A stretch of 41,955 nucleotides of DNA from an uncultured Actinomycetes bacterium (GCA_903900235.1 CAIUMH010000112.1:1-41955), one strand, 5' to 3'. Positions 7,824-13,962 are shown, counted from the stretch's first letter. Program-made: numbers and translations. The notes: generated by a model from the sequence alone, not told the origin.

Positions 7824-7863
7824 GCACGAGGCCCAGGAGTATTCGGAGCGGGCCCTAACCCCC

Positions 7864-7949
7864 GTTAGGTGGGACGCCACCTGATCGTGTTCGAACCGAG
7901 TGTCACCTGGTGCAATCTTCGTGCTACCTGGAGCTGGGGAAATTGCGTT
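7864..7949 (+). repeat. dispersed repeat family 1, copy A
   Basis: This 86-bp segment aligns without gaps to 11635-11720 with 65 of 86 identical bases. The first 16 bases are identical. The left end holds a perfect palindrome, AGGTGG-GACG-CCACCT (7867-7882), and overlaps a second small inverted repeat, CCTAAC-CCCC-GTTAGG (7854-7869). It lies 80 bp upstream of the MntA/HepT operon. It could be the end of a transposable element, a miniature element, or an attachment or regulatory sequence. The nature is unknown. Confidence 0.6.
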
Positions 7950-8016
7950 CCATGGTGGATTCTCTTTAAAAGCGACATTTTCGTCATGTGGCACGCGCGA
8001 AGTAGCAGCCGGTCGG

Positions 8017-8022
8017 TAGCCT
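8017..8022 (+). promoter_or_regulatory. -10 element of the mntA-hepT operon
   Basis: TAGCCT ends 6 bases before the GTG start at 8029. There is no convincing -35 and no Shine-Dalgarno sequence, consistent with a leaderless message. Confidence 0.4.
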
Positions 8023-8028
8023 TGCCGT

Positions 8029-8319
8029 GTGAGCAGACTCCGAGAGCGCGTCGAGGAACATCACGTGGAAATCTTGGACATCGCCGCCCGGAATAACGCC
8101 CTCGACATCAAGATCTTCGGTTCAGTTGCCAAGGGACTTGACGGCGACAAGAGCGACGTTGACTTCCTCGTGGTCATGGCGGAAGGGTCGAGCCTCTTTG
8201 ATCTTGGTGGAATCCAGTTCGCGCTCTCGGAGCTCCTCGGAGTCGATGTGGATGTCATCTCCGAGGGAAGTCTCAAGGCAAGGGATGCTCACATCCTCGA
8301 TGAGGCGATTCCACTGTGA
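8029..8319 (+). CDS. mntA: MntA-type minimal nucleotidyltransferase antitoxin
   Basis: A 96-residue minimal nucleotidyltransferase. The motif GSVAKG (31-36) followed by SDVDFLV (42-48) is the GSxxxG...SDxD active site, with Ser32, Asp43 and Asp45 intact. Later VDVDVIS supplies the third acidic strand. In the characterised MntA-HepT systems this protein neutralises the HEPN toxin by transferring AMP from ATP to a tyrosine of the toxin. Intact catalytic residues argue for an active antitoxin. The start is GTG at 8029, after a TAGCCT hexamer. The stop overlaps the start of the HepT gene by 4 bases (GTGA), so expression is coupled, with the antitoxin first. Confidence 0.9.
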   Translation: MSRLRERVEEHHVEILDIAARNNALDIKIFGSVAKGLDGDKSDVDFLVVMAEGSSLFDLGGIQFALSELLGVDVDVISEGSLKARDAHILDEAIPL

Positions 8320-8648
8320 GCCGATCAGACGACATGCGGCTAGAGGACATCGCCGAAGCAGGTCGCCAGATTGCATCGGTGGTAGCGAAGGGGCGTCGAG
8401 CAGTTGAGGAAGATCGCCTCCTGCAATTTGCGCTCGAGCGCCTGCTCGAGATCATCGGAGAGGCCCTGTCGAAGATGTCGGACGAGTTCCGCGATAGCCA
8501 TTCGAGCGTCGAGTGGCCGAAGGTAATTGGAATGCGGAACCTTCTTGCTCACGCCTACCACCGGATCGAAGTTGACCTGGTGTGGTTGGCGGCGGCTGAG
8601 GACACGCCCGACCTGCTCTCGGCAATCGGTCTCATCCAGGAAAGCTAG
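8316..8648 (+). CDS. hepT: HepT-like HEPN ribonuclease toxin
   Basis: A 110-residue DUF86/HEPN protein, entirely helical. The catalytic RX4H motif is Arg74-Asn-Leu-Leu-Ala-His79, and it continues into RX4HXY with Tyr81, the residue that is AMPylated by MntA in described systems. The N-terminal helix pair (EDIAEAGRQIASVV) and ERLLEIIGEALSK are typical of the family. HepT toxins form dimers that cut RNA. The start GTG lies within the mntA stop codon region (4-bp overlap). Length and motifs are complete, so the pair is likely functional. It is the first of three intact toxin-antitoxin modules in this part of the window. Confidence 0.9.
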   Translation: MSRSDDMRLEDIAEAGRQIASVVAKGRRAVEEDRLLQFALERLLEIIGEALSKMSDEFRDSHSSVEWPKVIGMRNLLAHAYHRIEVDLVWLAAAEDTPDLLSAIGLIQES

Positions 8649-9042
8649 GGCGCCGGTTCTAAAGGGCAGCCGGCAAGGTGAATCGCGACGGGATTGAGTC
8701 GATCAGCGTCTGCTCAGTGACTTGGTTGCCGATCTCATGCGATGCGCCTGCAATGCTCGAAAACATCCAGCCTCATCAACGTGGGATTAAGAGCCCCGAC
8801 GTACTTGTCCACTCAGTCCGTACAGACCTGAATACTGGGGTTCTGAGTGGTCAGATTCCGCTGAGGCCCTCTGATTGTGTGCAAATTGCCAGCGTTGGTG
8901 GAACGAAATGGTGCAACTCAGTTTTCGAGGGAGCAGAGCTGGTGGGCTTCTCGCCCTTGGTCGGCTCGAGAAATCGCGGAATCTGAATCCGGAATCCCTG
9001 TTTGAGTTGACGTCGGAGATGCTTTCCCTGGCTCTGACTTAC
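8649..9042. other. gene-free stretch between hepT and the phd/relE operon
   Basis: About 390 bases with no recognisable gene. The open frames have no domain and are interrupted or biased unlike genes in the window. The stretch contains copy C1 of a dispersed repeat at 8862-8917. A short segment at about 8812-8832 resembles part of the DUF1778 remnant at 5839-5859 (19 of 21 bases), which I regard as possibly accidental. Base composition looks more AT-rich than in the core regions. Confidence 0.6.
8862..8917 (+). repeat. dispersed repeat family 2, copy C1
   Basis: This 56-bp segment matches 9875-9930 at 48 of 56 positions without gaps. The end AACGAAATGGTGCAAC is identical in both copies. It lies about 125 bp upstream of the phd/relE promoter region. 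It does not encode a recognisable peptide on either strand. Function is unknown. Confidence 0.65.
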
Positions 9043-9078
9043 TGTACATATGGATAGATTTATGTACACTCTGTACAT
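9043..9078 (+). promoter_or_regulatory. operator of the phd/relE operon with three TGTACA half-sites
   Basis: TGTACATA (9043-9050) and TATGTACA (9061-9068) form a perfect 8-bp inverted repeat with a 10-bp spacer. A third TGTACA follows at 9072-9077 and overlaps the chosen ATG. A TAGATT hexamer at 9055-9060 lies inside the spacer and could be the -10. Phd/YefM antitoxins and their toxin complexes bind such palindromes to repress their own operon. Assignment to this antitoxin is inferred from position. Confidence 0.65.
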
Positions 9079-9352
9079 GAGCGTGACTGACCCCCTCAAC
9101 ATCACCGAGGCTCGAAAGCAGTTGGCGGCGATCATCGATCAGGTCCGTGCCGAGCACAAACCGATCTACCTGACCCGTCGGGGTCGACGGGTGGCCGCAG
9201 TGATCGATGCAGACGACCTTGCAGCGATGATTGACCTGGCCGAGGACATGGCAGATATCCGCGCCGCCGAGGCTGCGAGAGCTGAGATGAAGGAGACCGG
9301 AGAGCAGCCGATTCCATGGGAGGACATCAAGGCTGAACTCGGCCTCACGTGA
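9077..9352 (+). CDS. Phd/YefM family antitoxin
   Basis: A 91-residue antitoxin. The N-terminal fold LNITEARKQLAAIIDQV, then PIYLTRRGRRVAAVIDADDL, is the standard Phd/YefM DNA-binding domain. The C-terminal tail, about residue 60 onward, is charged and should wrap around the toxin. The ATG at 9077 was chosen because the family starts just before the LNITEA strand. In-frame ATGs at 9050 and 9062 lie inside the operator palindrome and would add residues foreign to the family. The stop overlaps the toxin start by 4 bases (GTGA), giving coupled antitoxin-then-toxin translation. Confidence 0.9.
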   Translation: MSVTDPLNITEARKQLAAIIDQVRAEHKPIYLTRRGRRVAAVIDADDLAAMIDLAEDMADIRAAEAARAEMKETGEQPIPWEDIKAELGLT

Positions 9353-9609
9353 TCTACGTCGTCAAACTCTCGCTTGCAGCGGCTCGCCAGCTCCGCAAGT
9401 TCGATCCCCAGACTCGGCGCCGGCTCCAGGCGGTGATCGAGCTCTTGGCGGATGAACCCCGTCCGCCGGCGGCGACTCGGCTCGTCGGTGGAGCTGGAGA
9501 GTGGCGAGTGCGCACGGGCGACTACCGAGTCATCTACGAGATCCATAACGGCGAGCTTCTTGTGCTCGTGCTCCGAATGGCACATCGTCGCGAGATCTAC
9601 GACCGCTGA
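9349..9609 (+). CDS. RelE/ParE family toxin
   Basis: An 86-residue RelE-fold toxin with VKLSLAAARQLRKFDPQTRRRL at the N-terminus, the strand EWRVRTGDYRVIYEI in the middle, and VLRMAHRREIYDR at the end. This is the usual RelE pattern GxWRxRxGDYRVIY...HRxxxY. The basic and aromatic residues needed for ribosome-dependent mRNA cleavage in RelE proteins (Arg53, Arg55, Arg60, Arg80/Arg81, Tyr84) are present, so activity is expected. The start is GTG at 9349, overlapping the antitoxin stop. ParE-type action on gyrase cannot be ruled out by sequence alone. Confidence 0.9.
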   Translation: MIYVVKLSLAAARQLRKFDPQTRRRLQAVIELLADEPRPPAATRLVGGAGEWRVRTGDYRVIYEIHNGELLVLVLRMAHRREIYDR

Positions 9610-10086
9610 TTTCCACGACATCGGCGGAATGAGCGATCGGCCACCTGCTAGTGCCTCCTCCTGGGCCGCAGATTGGGCCCCTCATAAGGAGGCCATCGAG
9701 AACTGCGTTTTCGGACACCAATCGGAGGGCGGGTTCAACCCGAAGTTCGGAACCTGCCAGCTGAGTCTTGGATCTCAAGTGATCCCTCCGGGTGAGTCGG
9801 CATACAGAAGCTGCTTCGAGTTCCGAGAAGGTCCTCGGCAGCGTCCACGATCGACCAATTGACACGGACGGCGTTGAGACCCTCTGATTCCGGGCAATTT
9901 GCCGGTGTTGGTGCAACGAAATGGTGCAACGCCAACTCTGGTCCGTGCAACCCTCGGACGTGATCGCATCATCTTGTTGATCAAGACAGGGCTCTTCTCG
10001 GCTGAGCGAGGTGGCAAGAAGCTCTCGACTCATTGCCACCTCAAAGCTGAGTTTAAGCCGACCGAGATCTCGATCGACATAACGTC
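9610..10086. other. gene-free stretch between relE and higBA
   Basis: About 475 bases with open frames but no recognisable protein. It includes copy C2 of the dispersed repeat (9875-9930). The frame that reads into higB from 9899 has no similarity to the HigB family before the ATG at 10121, so it is treated as non-coding. Confidence 0.55.
9875..9930 (+). repeat. dispersed repeat family 2, copy C2
   Basis: This is the partner of the segment at 8862-8917, with 48 of 56 identical bases in the same orientation, 1,013 bp apart. It lies about 155 bp upstream of the higBA promoter, so each copy of this repeat precedes a toxin-antitoxin operon at a similar distance. Confidence 0.65.
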
Positions 10087-10114
10087 TTGCGTTCATAACG
10101 CAACCCGTTATACT
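10087..10114 (+). promoter_or_regulatory. leaderless higBA promoter with overlapping palindrome
   Basis: TTGCGTT-CAT-AACGCAA (10087-10103) is a perfect 7-bp inverted repeat. Its left arm contains TTGCGT, a -35 candidate, 16 bp from TATACT at 10109-10114. The -10 ends 6 bases before the higB ATG. Repression by HigA or a HigBA complex at the palindrome is the expected autoregulation. Confidence 0.7.
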
Positions 10115-10120
10115 CAGGCC

Positions 10121-10402
10121 ATGCTGCAGTCGTTCGGAGACAAAGACACCGAACGGGTCTGGCATCGGACCAGGGTCAAGAAGTTCCACGGCGATCTTCA
10201 ACGAGTCGCATTGCGAAAGCTCGCGATCCTGGACGCAGCAGAAGTGCTTGCTGACCTTCGGGTTCCACCGGGCAATCGACTCGAGAAGCTCAGCGGCGAC
10301 CGAGCTGGTCAGCACAGCATCAGGGTGAACGATCAATGGAGGATCTGCTTTCGATGGACGAAGGCAGGGCCCGAAGAGGTCGCGATTACGGACTACCACT
10401 GA
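10121..10402 (+). CDS. higB: HigB-like toxin (RelE superfamily)
   Basis: A 93-residue HigB/plasmid-maintenance killer protein. The family pattern is complete: MLQSFGDKDTERVW at the start, RVKKFHGDLQRVALRKLAILDAA, then LRVPPGNRLEKLSGDRAGQH and the closing IRVNDQWRICFRW. HigB toxins cleave mRNA on translating ribosomes. The ATG at 10121 matches the usual HigB start and lies 6 bases after a TATACT -10, so the upstream open frame is ignored. Toxin-before-antitoxin order is characteristic of higBA and is the reverse of the two neighbouring modules. There is an 11-base gap to higA. Confidence 0.92.
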   Translation: MLQSFGDKDTERVWHRTRVKKFHGDLQRVALRKLAILDAAEVLADLRVPPGNRLEKLSGDRAGQHSIRVNDQWRICFRWTKAGPEEVAITDYH

Positions 10403-10413
10403 GAGGAACAGCG

Positions 10414-10710
10414 ATGACGATCACCATGCCACCGATCCACCCCGGCGAGGTCTTGATGGCTGACTTCCTCGAGCCACTCGGAGTCACCCAGCACCACGTG
10501 GCCGTCTCGATCGGCGTCCCGCCGCGCCGTATTAACGAGATCGTCCACGGCAAGCGTCGGATCAGCGCAGACACAGCTCTTCGGCTGGCGAAGTACTTCG
10601 GCACCAGCGAGCGCTTTTGGATCAACTTGCAGGCTCGGTACGACCTTGAGGTCGAGCGAGATCAGCTCGGTCCAGTTCTCGACGCCATCACGCCACTGGC
10701 TGTGGCCTGA
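10414..10710 (+). CDS. higA: HigA family antitoxin (XRE helix-turn-helix)
   Basis: A 98-residue antitoxin. It opens with PPIHPGEVLMADFLEPLGVTQ, the hallmark of HigA. The helix-turn-helix covers about residues 24-45 (VTQHHVAVSIGVPPRRINEI), followed by HGKRRISADTALRLAKYFGTSERFW. It should bind HigB and repress the operon through the palindrome at 10087-10103. The start ATG follows GAGAGGAA by a few bases. The gene ends the operon and is convergent with the lipoprotein gene. Confidence 0.93.
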   Translation: MTITMPPIHPGEVLMADFLEPLGVTQHHVAVSIGVPPRRINEIVHGKRRISADTALRLAKYFGTSERFWINLQARYDLEVERDQLGPVLDAITPLAVA

Positions 10711-10833
10711 GAAGTAATTCTCCTGTTCCGGAGCGTCCCCTACCGGCACTTCGAGGATGCCCGCTTGGAATCCGTAGGTAGTCCGAGGACATGCTCTGCG
10801 CAGAGAGGCGATCGAGTTGGTGGCAAACGCTGA

Positions 10834-11598
10834 CTACTTCCCTACCAAGTTGGTTGGTGCGCTGATCTGGATGGTCTCCCCGAAATCCGAGAGAGTCGTT
10901 GTTGACTTCTCGACTGCGACTCGGGATGCCTGCGAGATAGTGACCTTCTGGGTCGCCTGCGTGCGCACGATCCGGCCAACTCGATCGAGCCACACGGATA
11001 GGACAAAGGGCGCCGTGTGGAGGTGTTCGTCGGACGGCTGGTTCTTCGAGTTCGTGAGCGCAATAGTCTTCGTCGAGCCGGGTATCGGGACCAGATACTT
11101 GGTGGCCGGCTGACCGTTCACGTCCTCGGATCCCACTGCGGTGACCGGACCCGTGGTTGTCGTCAGGGCAGTGGATTGAACAGCTCCGAGATAGGGGTAT
11201 GTCTGGTGATAGGGCGCCCGGACCCATCCGTGCTGGTCTGACGAACCATTGATGTAGAGGTACTTGCCGACGTAGATAGCCGTGCTCGTCGAGGGCGCAG
11301 AACTCCCGGACTGAGCCGTTGTAGTGAGTCTCAGGTCGGGACCGGCGAACCTGATGTCACCCATGGATGTCATGTGAATCGCCGCATCGGTAGCCGACGA
11401 TCCAGTAGACGAGGGTCCGCTCGTATCGGAGCTTGTAACCAGATGAGCTGATCCTGCTGCCTCAGTCACTCCTTCGGCTGCGTTGATGCGCCGAAGGGCG
11501 GCGGAGGAACCGGAACTGTTTGTCGATGCCGCCGACCCGCAGCCCGTAAGGAGAAGTCCCACGAAGGCGGAGATCACCATCATCCTTCGCTTCCTCAT
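10834..11598 (-). CDS. secreted lipoprotein, LprG/LppX-like fold possible
   Basis: A 254-residue exported protein. The signal peptide is RKRRMMVISAFVGLLLTGC, with a lipobox L-T-G-C in which Cys20 would be lipidated, followed by a Ser/Gly/Ala-rich linker. The mature part has the strand pattern GDIRFAGPDLRLTTTA...AIYVGKYLYING and later VNGQPATKYLV, which recalls actinobacterial LolA/LprG-like lipid-binding lipoproteins. This assignment is by appearance only. The start was moved seven codons downstream of the longest frame, to the ATG at 11598. This places the charged residues directly before the hydrophobic core and fits a TACCGT -10 that ends 7 bases upstream. It is monocistronic, between higBA and repeat copy B. 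Confidence 0.75.
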   Translation of the reverse strand: MRKRRMMVISAFVGLLLTGCGSAASTNSSGSSAALRRINAAEGVTEAAGSAHLVTSSDTSGPSSTGSSATDAAIHMTSMGDIRFAGPDLRLTTTAQSGSSAPSTSTAIYVGKYLYINGSSDQHGWVRAPYHQTYPYLGAVQSTALTTTTGPVTAVGSEDVNGQPATKYLVPIPGSTKTIALTNSKNQPSDEHLHTAPFVLSVWLDRVGRIVRTQATQKVTISQASRVAVEKSTTTLSDFGETIQISAPTNLVGK

Positions 11599-11605
11599 GA
11601 CGAGG

Positions 11606-11611
11606 ACGGTA
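11606..11611 (-). promoter_or_regulatory. -10 element of the lipoprotein gene
   Basis: TACCGT on the minus strand ends 7 bases before the ATG at 11598, with no clear -35. It decides between two possible starts in favour of the shorter protein. Confidence 0.4.
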
Positions 11612-11634
11612 CTCGTCACCGTCCCTGACCGCCG

Positions 11635-11720
11635 GTTAGGTGGGACGCCATCTGATCCAGTTCGGATCGAGCATCATCGATAGCGACCTTCGTGCTCCCT
11701 GGGGCCGGAAAAATCGAGTT
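11635..11720 (+). repeat. dispersed repeat family 1, copy B
   Basis: This is the partner of 7864-7949, with 65 of 86 identical bases. The left-end palindrome is imperfect here (AGGTGG-GACG-CCATCT). It lies upstream of the lipoprotein gene's promoter and about 70 bp from the 3' end of the tRNA-Lys gene. Confidence 0.6.
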
Positions 11721-11788
11721 GGTGGAAATATTCCGTGCGACGCCATTGGTCGCCGGCAGACTGAACAGGGCAGAACCCCTGGCATCAC

Positions 11789-11864
11789 TGGTGGGCCGCC
11801 CGGGTCTCGATCCCGGCACCTTGGGATTAAAAGTCCCCTGCTCTTCCCGATGAGCTAGCGGCCC
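11789..11864 (-). tRNA. tRNA-Lys (anticodon TTT), non-canonical T loop
   Basis: A 76-base cloverleaf on the minus strand. The acceptor stem is GGGCCGC/GCGGCCC (7 perfect pairs), the D arm is GCTC/GAGC around ATCGGGAA, and the anticodon loop is CTTTTAA on a GGGA/TCCC stem with an unpaired 27-43. The T stem is CCGGG/CCCGG, the discriminator is A, and CCA is encoded. Anticodon UUU reads Lys AAA/AAG. The T loop reads ATCGAGA instead of TTCRANN, so position 54 is A and the usual T54-A58 contact is lost. Position 15 is T rather than a purine. It may be a functional variant, or a diverged copy at the edge of the accessory region. Confidence 0.85.
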
Positions 11865-12168
11865 GAGACAGCAGGATATCTCGCGAGAGAACGCGCAAGA
11901 TTACTGGCGGTGCCACCCGCACTTCAGATTGTCCGGTGTCCACCTGGCGGCGCATTCGCCCCGGCCCGGCCAACGACCTGGCTTTCAGCGGCGGCACCTC
12001 TCGCGTAGCCCAAGGTGTCGCCCACGATGCCGACTCCTTGCCCCCCTCCTAGTTAGTGACCCCTCGCCACAGACGCGCCCGCCCCTGGTTGGCGCCGATT
12101 GCGCCCCAAGAACACGTCGGAACTGAATCACACCGGGTTTCCTGGAGGCACTGGATGTCTGGTTGAGC
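11865..12168. other. gene-free stretch between tRNA-Lys and the LysE-family gene
   Basis: About 300 bases with no gene or clear signal. The tRNA promoter should lie at its left end, because the tRNA is read leftwards, but I see no convincing -35/-10 pair. The rightmost part is downstream of the LysE-family gene. Confidence 0.5.
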
Positions 12169-12777
12169 TCATCGACCGAGGTGTGCCGTGGAGATGCTGA
12201 CCGCGACGAGCAGCATGACCACGCCGATCCCGAGATCGAGGATCCGCCATGTCGATGGTCGAGACATCATGCCTGCCGAGGATCTGGCACCGAAGCCGAG
12301 TCCGACGAACCACAAGATCGACCCGGCCCCTGCCCCCAACGCGAACCACCATCTACTCGCCCCGTATTGGTTCCCAATGGCGCCAAGCAGGAGCACGGTA
12401 TCGATGTAGACGTGAGGGTTGAGGAAGGTGAAGCCCAGTGTGGCGATCGCTACAGCCCGGGCTGAGGGTTGGACTGACTCGGACGGCAGGAGAACCTCGG
12501 GCCGCGAGGCCTTCCAGAACGAGCGGACGGCGTATCCGACTAGGTAGGTCACGCCAATCCATCTCAGGATGCTGAGAAGCATGGGAACCGAGTGGATTGC
12601 CCGACCCACCCCGCTGATGCCCAGACTGATCAGCATCACGTCAGAAGTCGCACAGATAGCGACGGCCAGCCCAACGTGCTGGCGAGCTAGACCCAGTCGC
12701 AGGACATAGGCATTCTGGGCCCCGATAGCGACGATGAGGGAGAGGCCGGTGAGAAGCCCGGCCAGGGCTGCGTCCAT
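12169..12777 (-). CDS. LysE/ArgO family amino-acid exporter
   Basis: A 202-residue membrane protein with about six hydrophobic helices. The first helix region, GLLTGLSLIVAIGAQNAYVLRLGL (in part), is the diagnostic LysE/ArgO motif with the GAQNA core. FTFLNPHVYIDT marks the second half, with the conserved N-P-H-x-Y-x-D. Proteins of this type export lysine or arginine. The start is the ATG at 12777. The longer open frame adds 53 hydrophilic residues not found in the family. A TATGGT hexamer lies 9 bases upstream of the start. The gene is divergent from the K+ channel gene. Confidence 0.9.
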   Translation of the reverse strand: MDAALAGLLTGLSLIVAIGAQNAYVLRLGLARQHVGLAVAICATSDVMLISLGISGVGRAIHSVPMLLSILRWIGVTYLVGYAVRSFWKASRPEVLLPSESVQPSARAVAIATLGFTFLNPHVYIDTVLLLGAIGNQYGASRWWFALGAGAGSILWFVGLGFGARSSAGMMSRPSTWRILDLGIGVVMLLVAVSISTAHLGR

Positions 12778-12953
12778 GGTGATCCGACCATAGCCAGCGA
12801 GCGATGGCAGTCCGGGATTCGATGATCGGGTTCGTTCATCCCCCTCGGGACCAAGGACGATCAGCCATGGGAGCATGACCGATGAAGATCGATGCGAGGG
12901 GGTATCACCCCGTTGGTCGGTGAACTCCTCCAACATCGAGGAGGGAGGTTCGC

Positions 12954-13757
12954 ATGACGCAGGTGGTTGAGCATGAGATCGAAGGAGCGGCCAAAGCGGG
13001 AATGAAGCCGGTGAAGTTTCTGACGCCGTCCTATCGCTATGGCGTGGTCCTTGGTCTCTTGATGGTGACGTTCTTCTTCATCGGGATCTCGCCAACAGGC
13101 CGGTACGGCCCTCTGTTCACCCTCGCCATCGAGTCAGTCACCCTGCTCGTCGCACTCTCGGCATCCGGGTCGCGCCGGGTGATCGTCATCATCGCCGCCA
13201 TCGCGTCCGTCTTCGCCATCGCCACTGGCATGTTCCATGCAATCCACGACGCGCCGACCGATGTGACCTTCACCTCGTCGATGAGTGCACTGCTGATCTT
13301 GGTGGCACCAGTGGCGATCGCCTCGTCGGTGGTCCGACGACGCAAGCTCGATATCCAGGCGGTCCTGGCCGCAATTTCGCTCTACGTGATGATCGGCCTC
13401 TTTTTCTCCTACGTCTACTCCGTGGTCCAGGCGGTGACGGCACATCACGCCTTCTTCGTCCAGCAAGCCAACGCAACGCCCTCGGAGTTCCTCTACTTCT
13501 CGTTCACCGTCATGACGACCGTCGGCTTCGGTGACTTCACTGCCGCTGCTGGGGTCGGCCGAACGCTCTCGGTCTTCGAAGCGATGGTCGGTCAGCTCTA
13601 CCTCGTCACGGTGGTTGCGCTGCTGGTGTCGAATCTCGGCCCCGCCGCGGCCGCCCGACGTCGCTCGGCGGCCAATGACGCGGCTGTTGCCGGTCCGCAT
13701 GCCTCGCCGGGGGGCGAAACCGATGGGTCCCCGCCTGAGCCCCTTGAGGCTGGGTAG
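12954..13757 (+). CDS. two-pore-helix type potassium channel protein
   Basis: A 267-residue membrane protein. The selectivity filter TTVGFGD (188-194) lies in a pore loop between the last two hydrophobic helices (about 133-158 and 203-227). That is the Ion_trans_2 pattern. Four more hydrophobic segments precede it (about 28-46, 53-70, 75-93, 106-126), giving a six-helix layout without an Arg-rich S4 helix, so voltage gating is not expected. The C-terminus after residue 230 is a short polar tail without an RCK domain. Many channels have GYG, and the GFG filter seen here is also common in bacteria. A strong Shine-Dalgarno GAGGGAGG ends 5 bases before the ATG. Confidence 0.9.
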   Translation: MTQVVEHEIEGAAKAGMKPVKFLTPSYRYGVVLGLLMVTFFFIGISPTGRYGPLFTLAIESVTLLVALSASGSRRVIVIIAAIASVFAIATGMFHAIHDAPTDVTFTSSMSALLILVAPVAIASSVVRRRKLDIQAVLAAISLYVMIGLFFSYVYSVVQAVTAHHAFFVQQANATPSEFLYFSFTVMTTVGFGDFTAAAGVGRTLSVFEAMVGQLYLVTVVALLVSNLGPAAAARRRSAANDAAVAGPHASPGGETDGSPPEPLEAG

Positions 13758-13760
13758 CCT
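13755..13760 (+). promoter_or_regulatory. -10 element of the DksA-like gene
   Basis: TAGCCT overlaps the K+ channel stop codon and ends 7 bases before the GTG at 13768. It supports the GTG start and separate, leaderless expression. Confidence 0.4.
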
Positions 13761-13767
13761 CGGCGAC

Positions 13768-13962
13768 GTGACCGACGGACCCGACGACCTCGCCTTTCTC
13801 GCCCAAAGCCTTGATCGGGTGGAGGCAGCGCTGTTTCGCCTCGATGCCGGCACCTACGGCACCTGCGACCATTGCGACCAGCCCATGGATGCTGCCTCGC
13901 TTGAGCGCGACCCGGCGAGCACGGTCTGCACGAGCTGTACCCAGACGCGCATCGACGGCTGA
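13768..13962 (+). CDS. DksA/TraR-type C4 zinc finger protein
   Basis: A 64-residue protein. After a short helix (DDLAFLAQSLDRVEAALFRLDAG, in part) comes the zinc finger GTYGTCDHC...CTSC, with Cys33, Cys36, Cys54 and Cys57 as zinc ligands. This is the DksA/TraR pattern with the preceding YG. DksA proteins bind the secondary channel of RNA polymerase, but this protein lacks the long coiled coil and its tip Asp residues. It is therefore a small TraR-like relative of uncertain role. The GTG start follows a TAGCCT -10 by 7 bases. The 3' end of the gene forms the left arm of a long hairpin. Confidence 0.82.
   Translation: MTDGPDDLAFLAQSLDRVEAALFRLDAGTYGTCDHCDQPMDAASLERDPASTVCTSCTQTRIDG

Noticed and set aside
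7854-7870. GTTAGGT resembles the GTTRRRY core of integron attC sites, and toxin-antitoxin cassettes are typical of chromosomal integrons
   Set aside because: The matching RYYYAAC at the proper distance and the folded attC arms are missing. The only complementary box lies 4 bases away. The other copy at 11635 has none.
8812-8832. A 21-base match (19 identical) to the DUF1778 remnant at 5839-5859
   Set aside because: The match ends abruptly on both sides, and one such match in 42 kb of GC-rich sequence is near the chance level.
9899-10120. Upstream extension of the higB frame
   Set aside because: HigB proteins start at the MLQSF-like segment. The extension crosses the repeat, the operator palindrome and the -10 element.
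12778-12936. 53-residue N-terminal extension of the LysE-family exporter
   Set aside because: LysE/ArgO proteins start right before the first membrane helix with the GAQNA motif. The extension is hydrophilic and without similarity.
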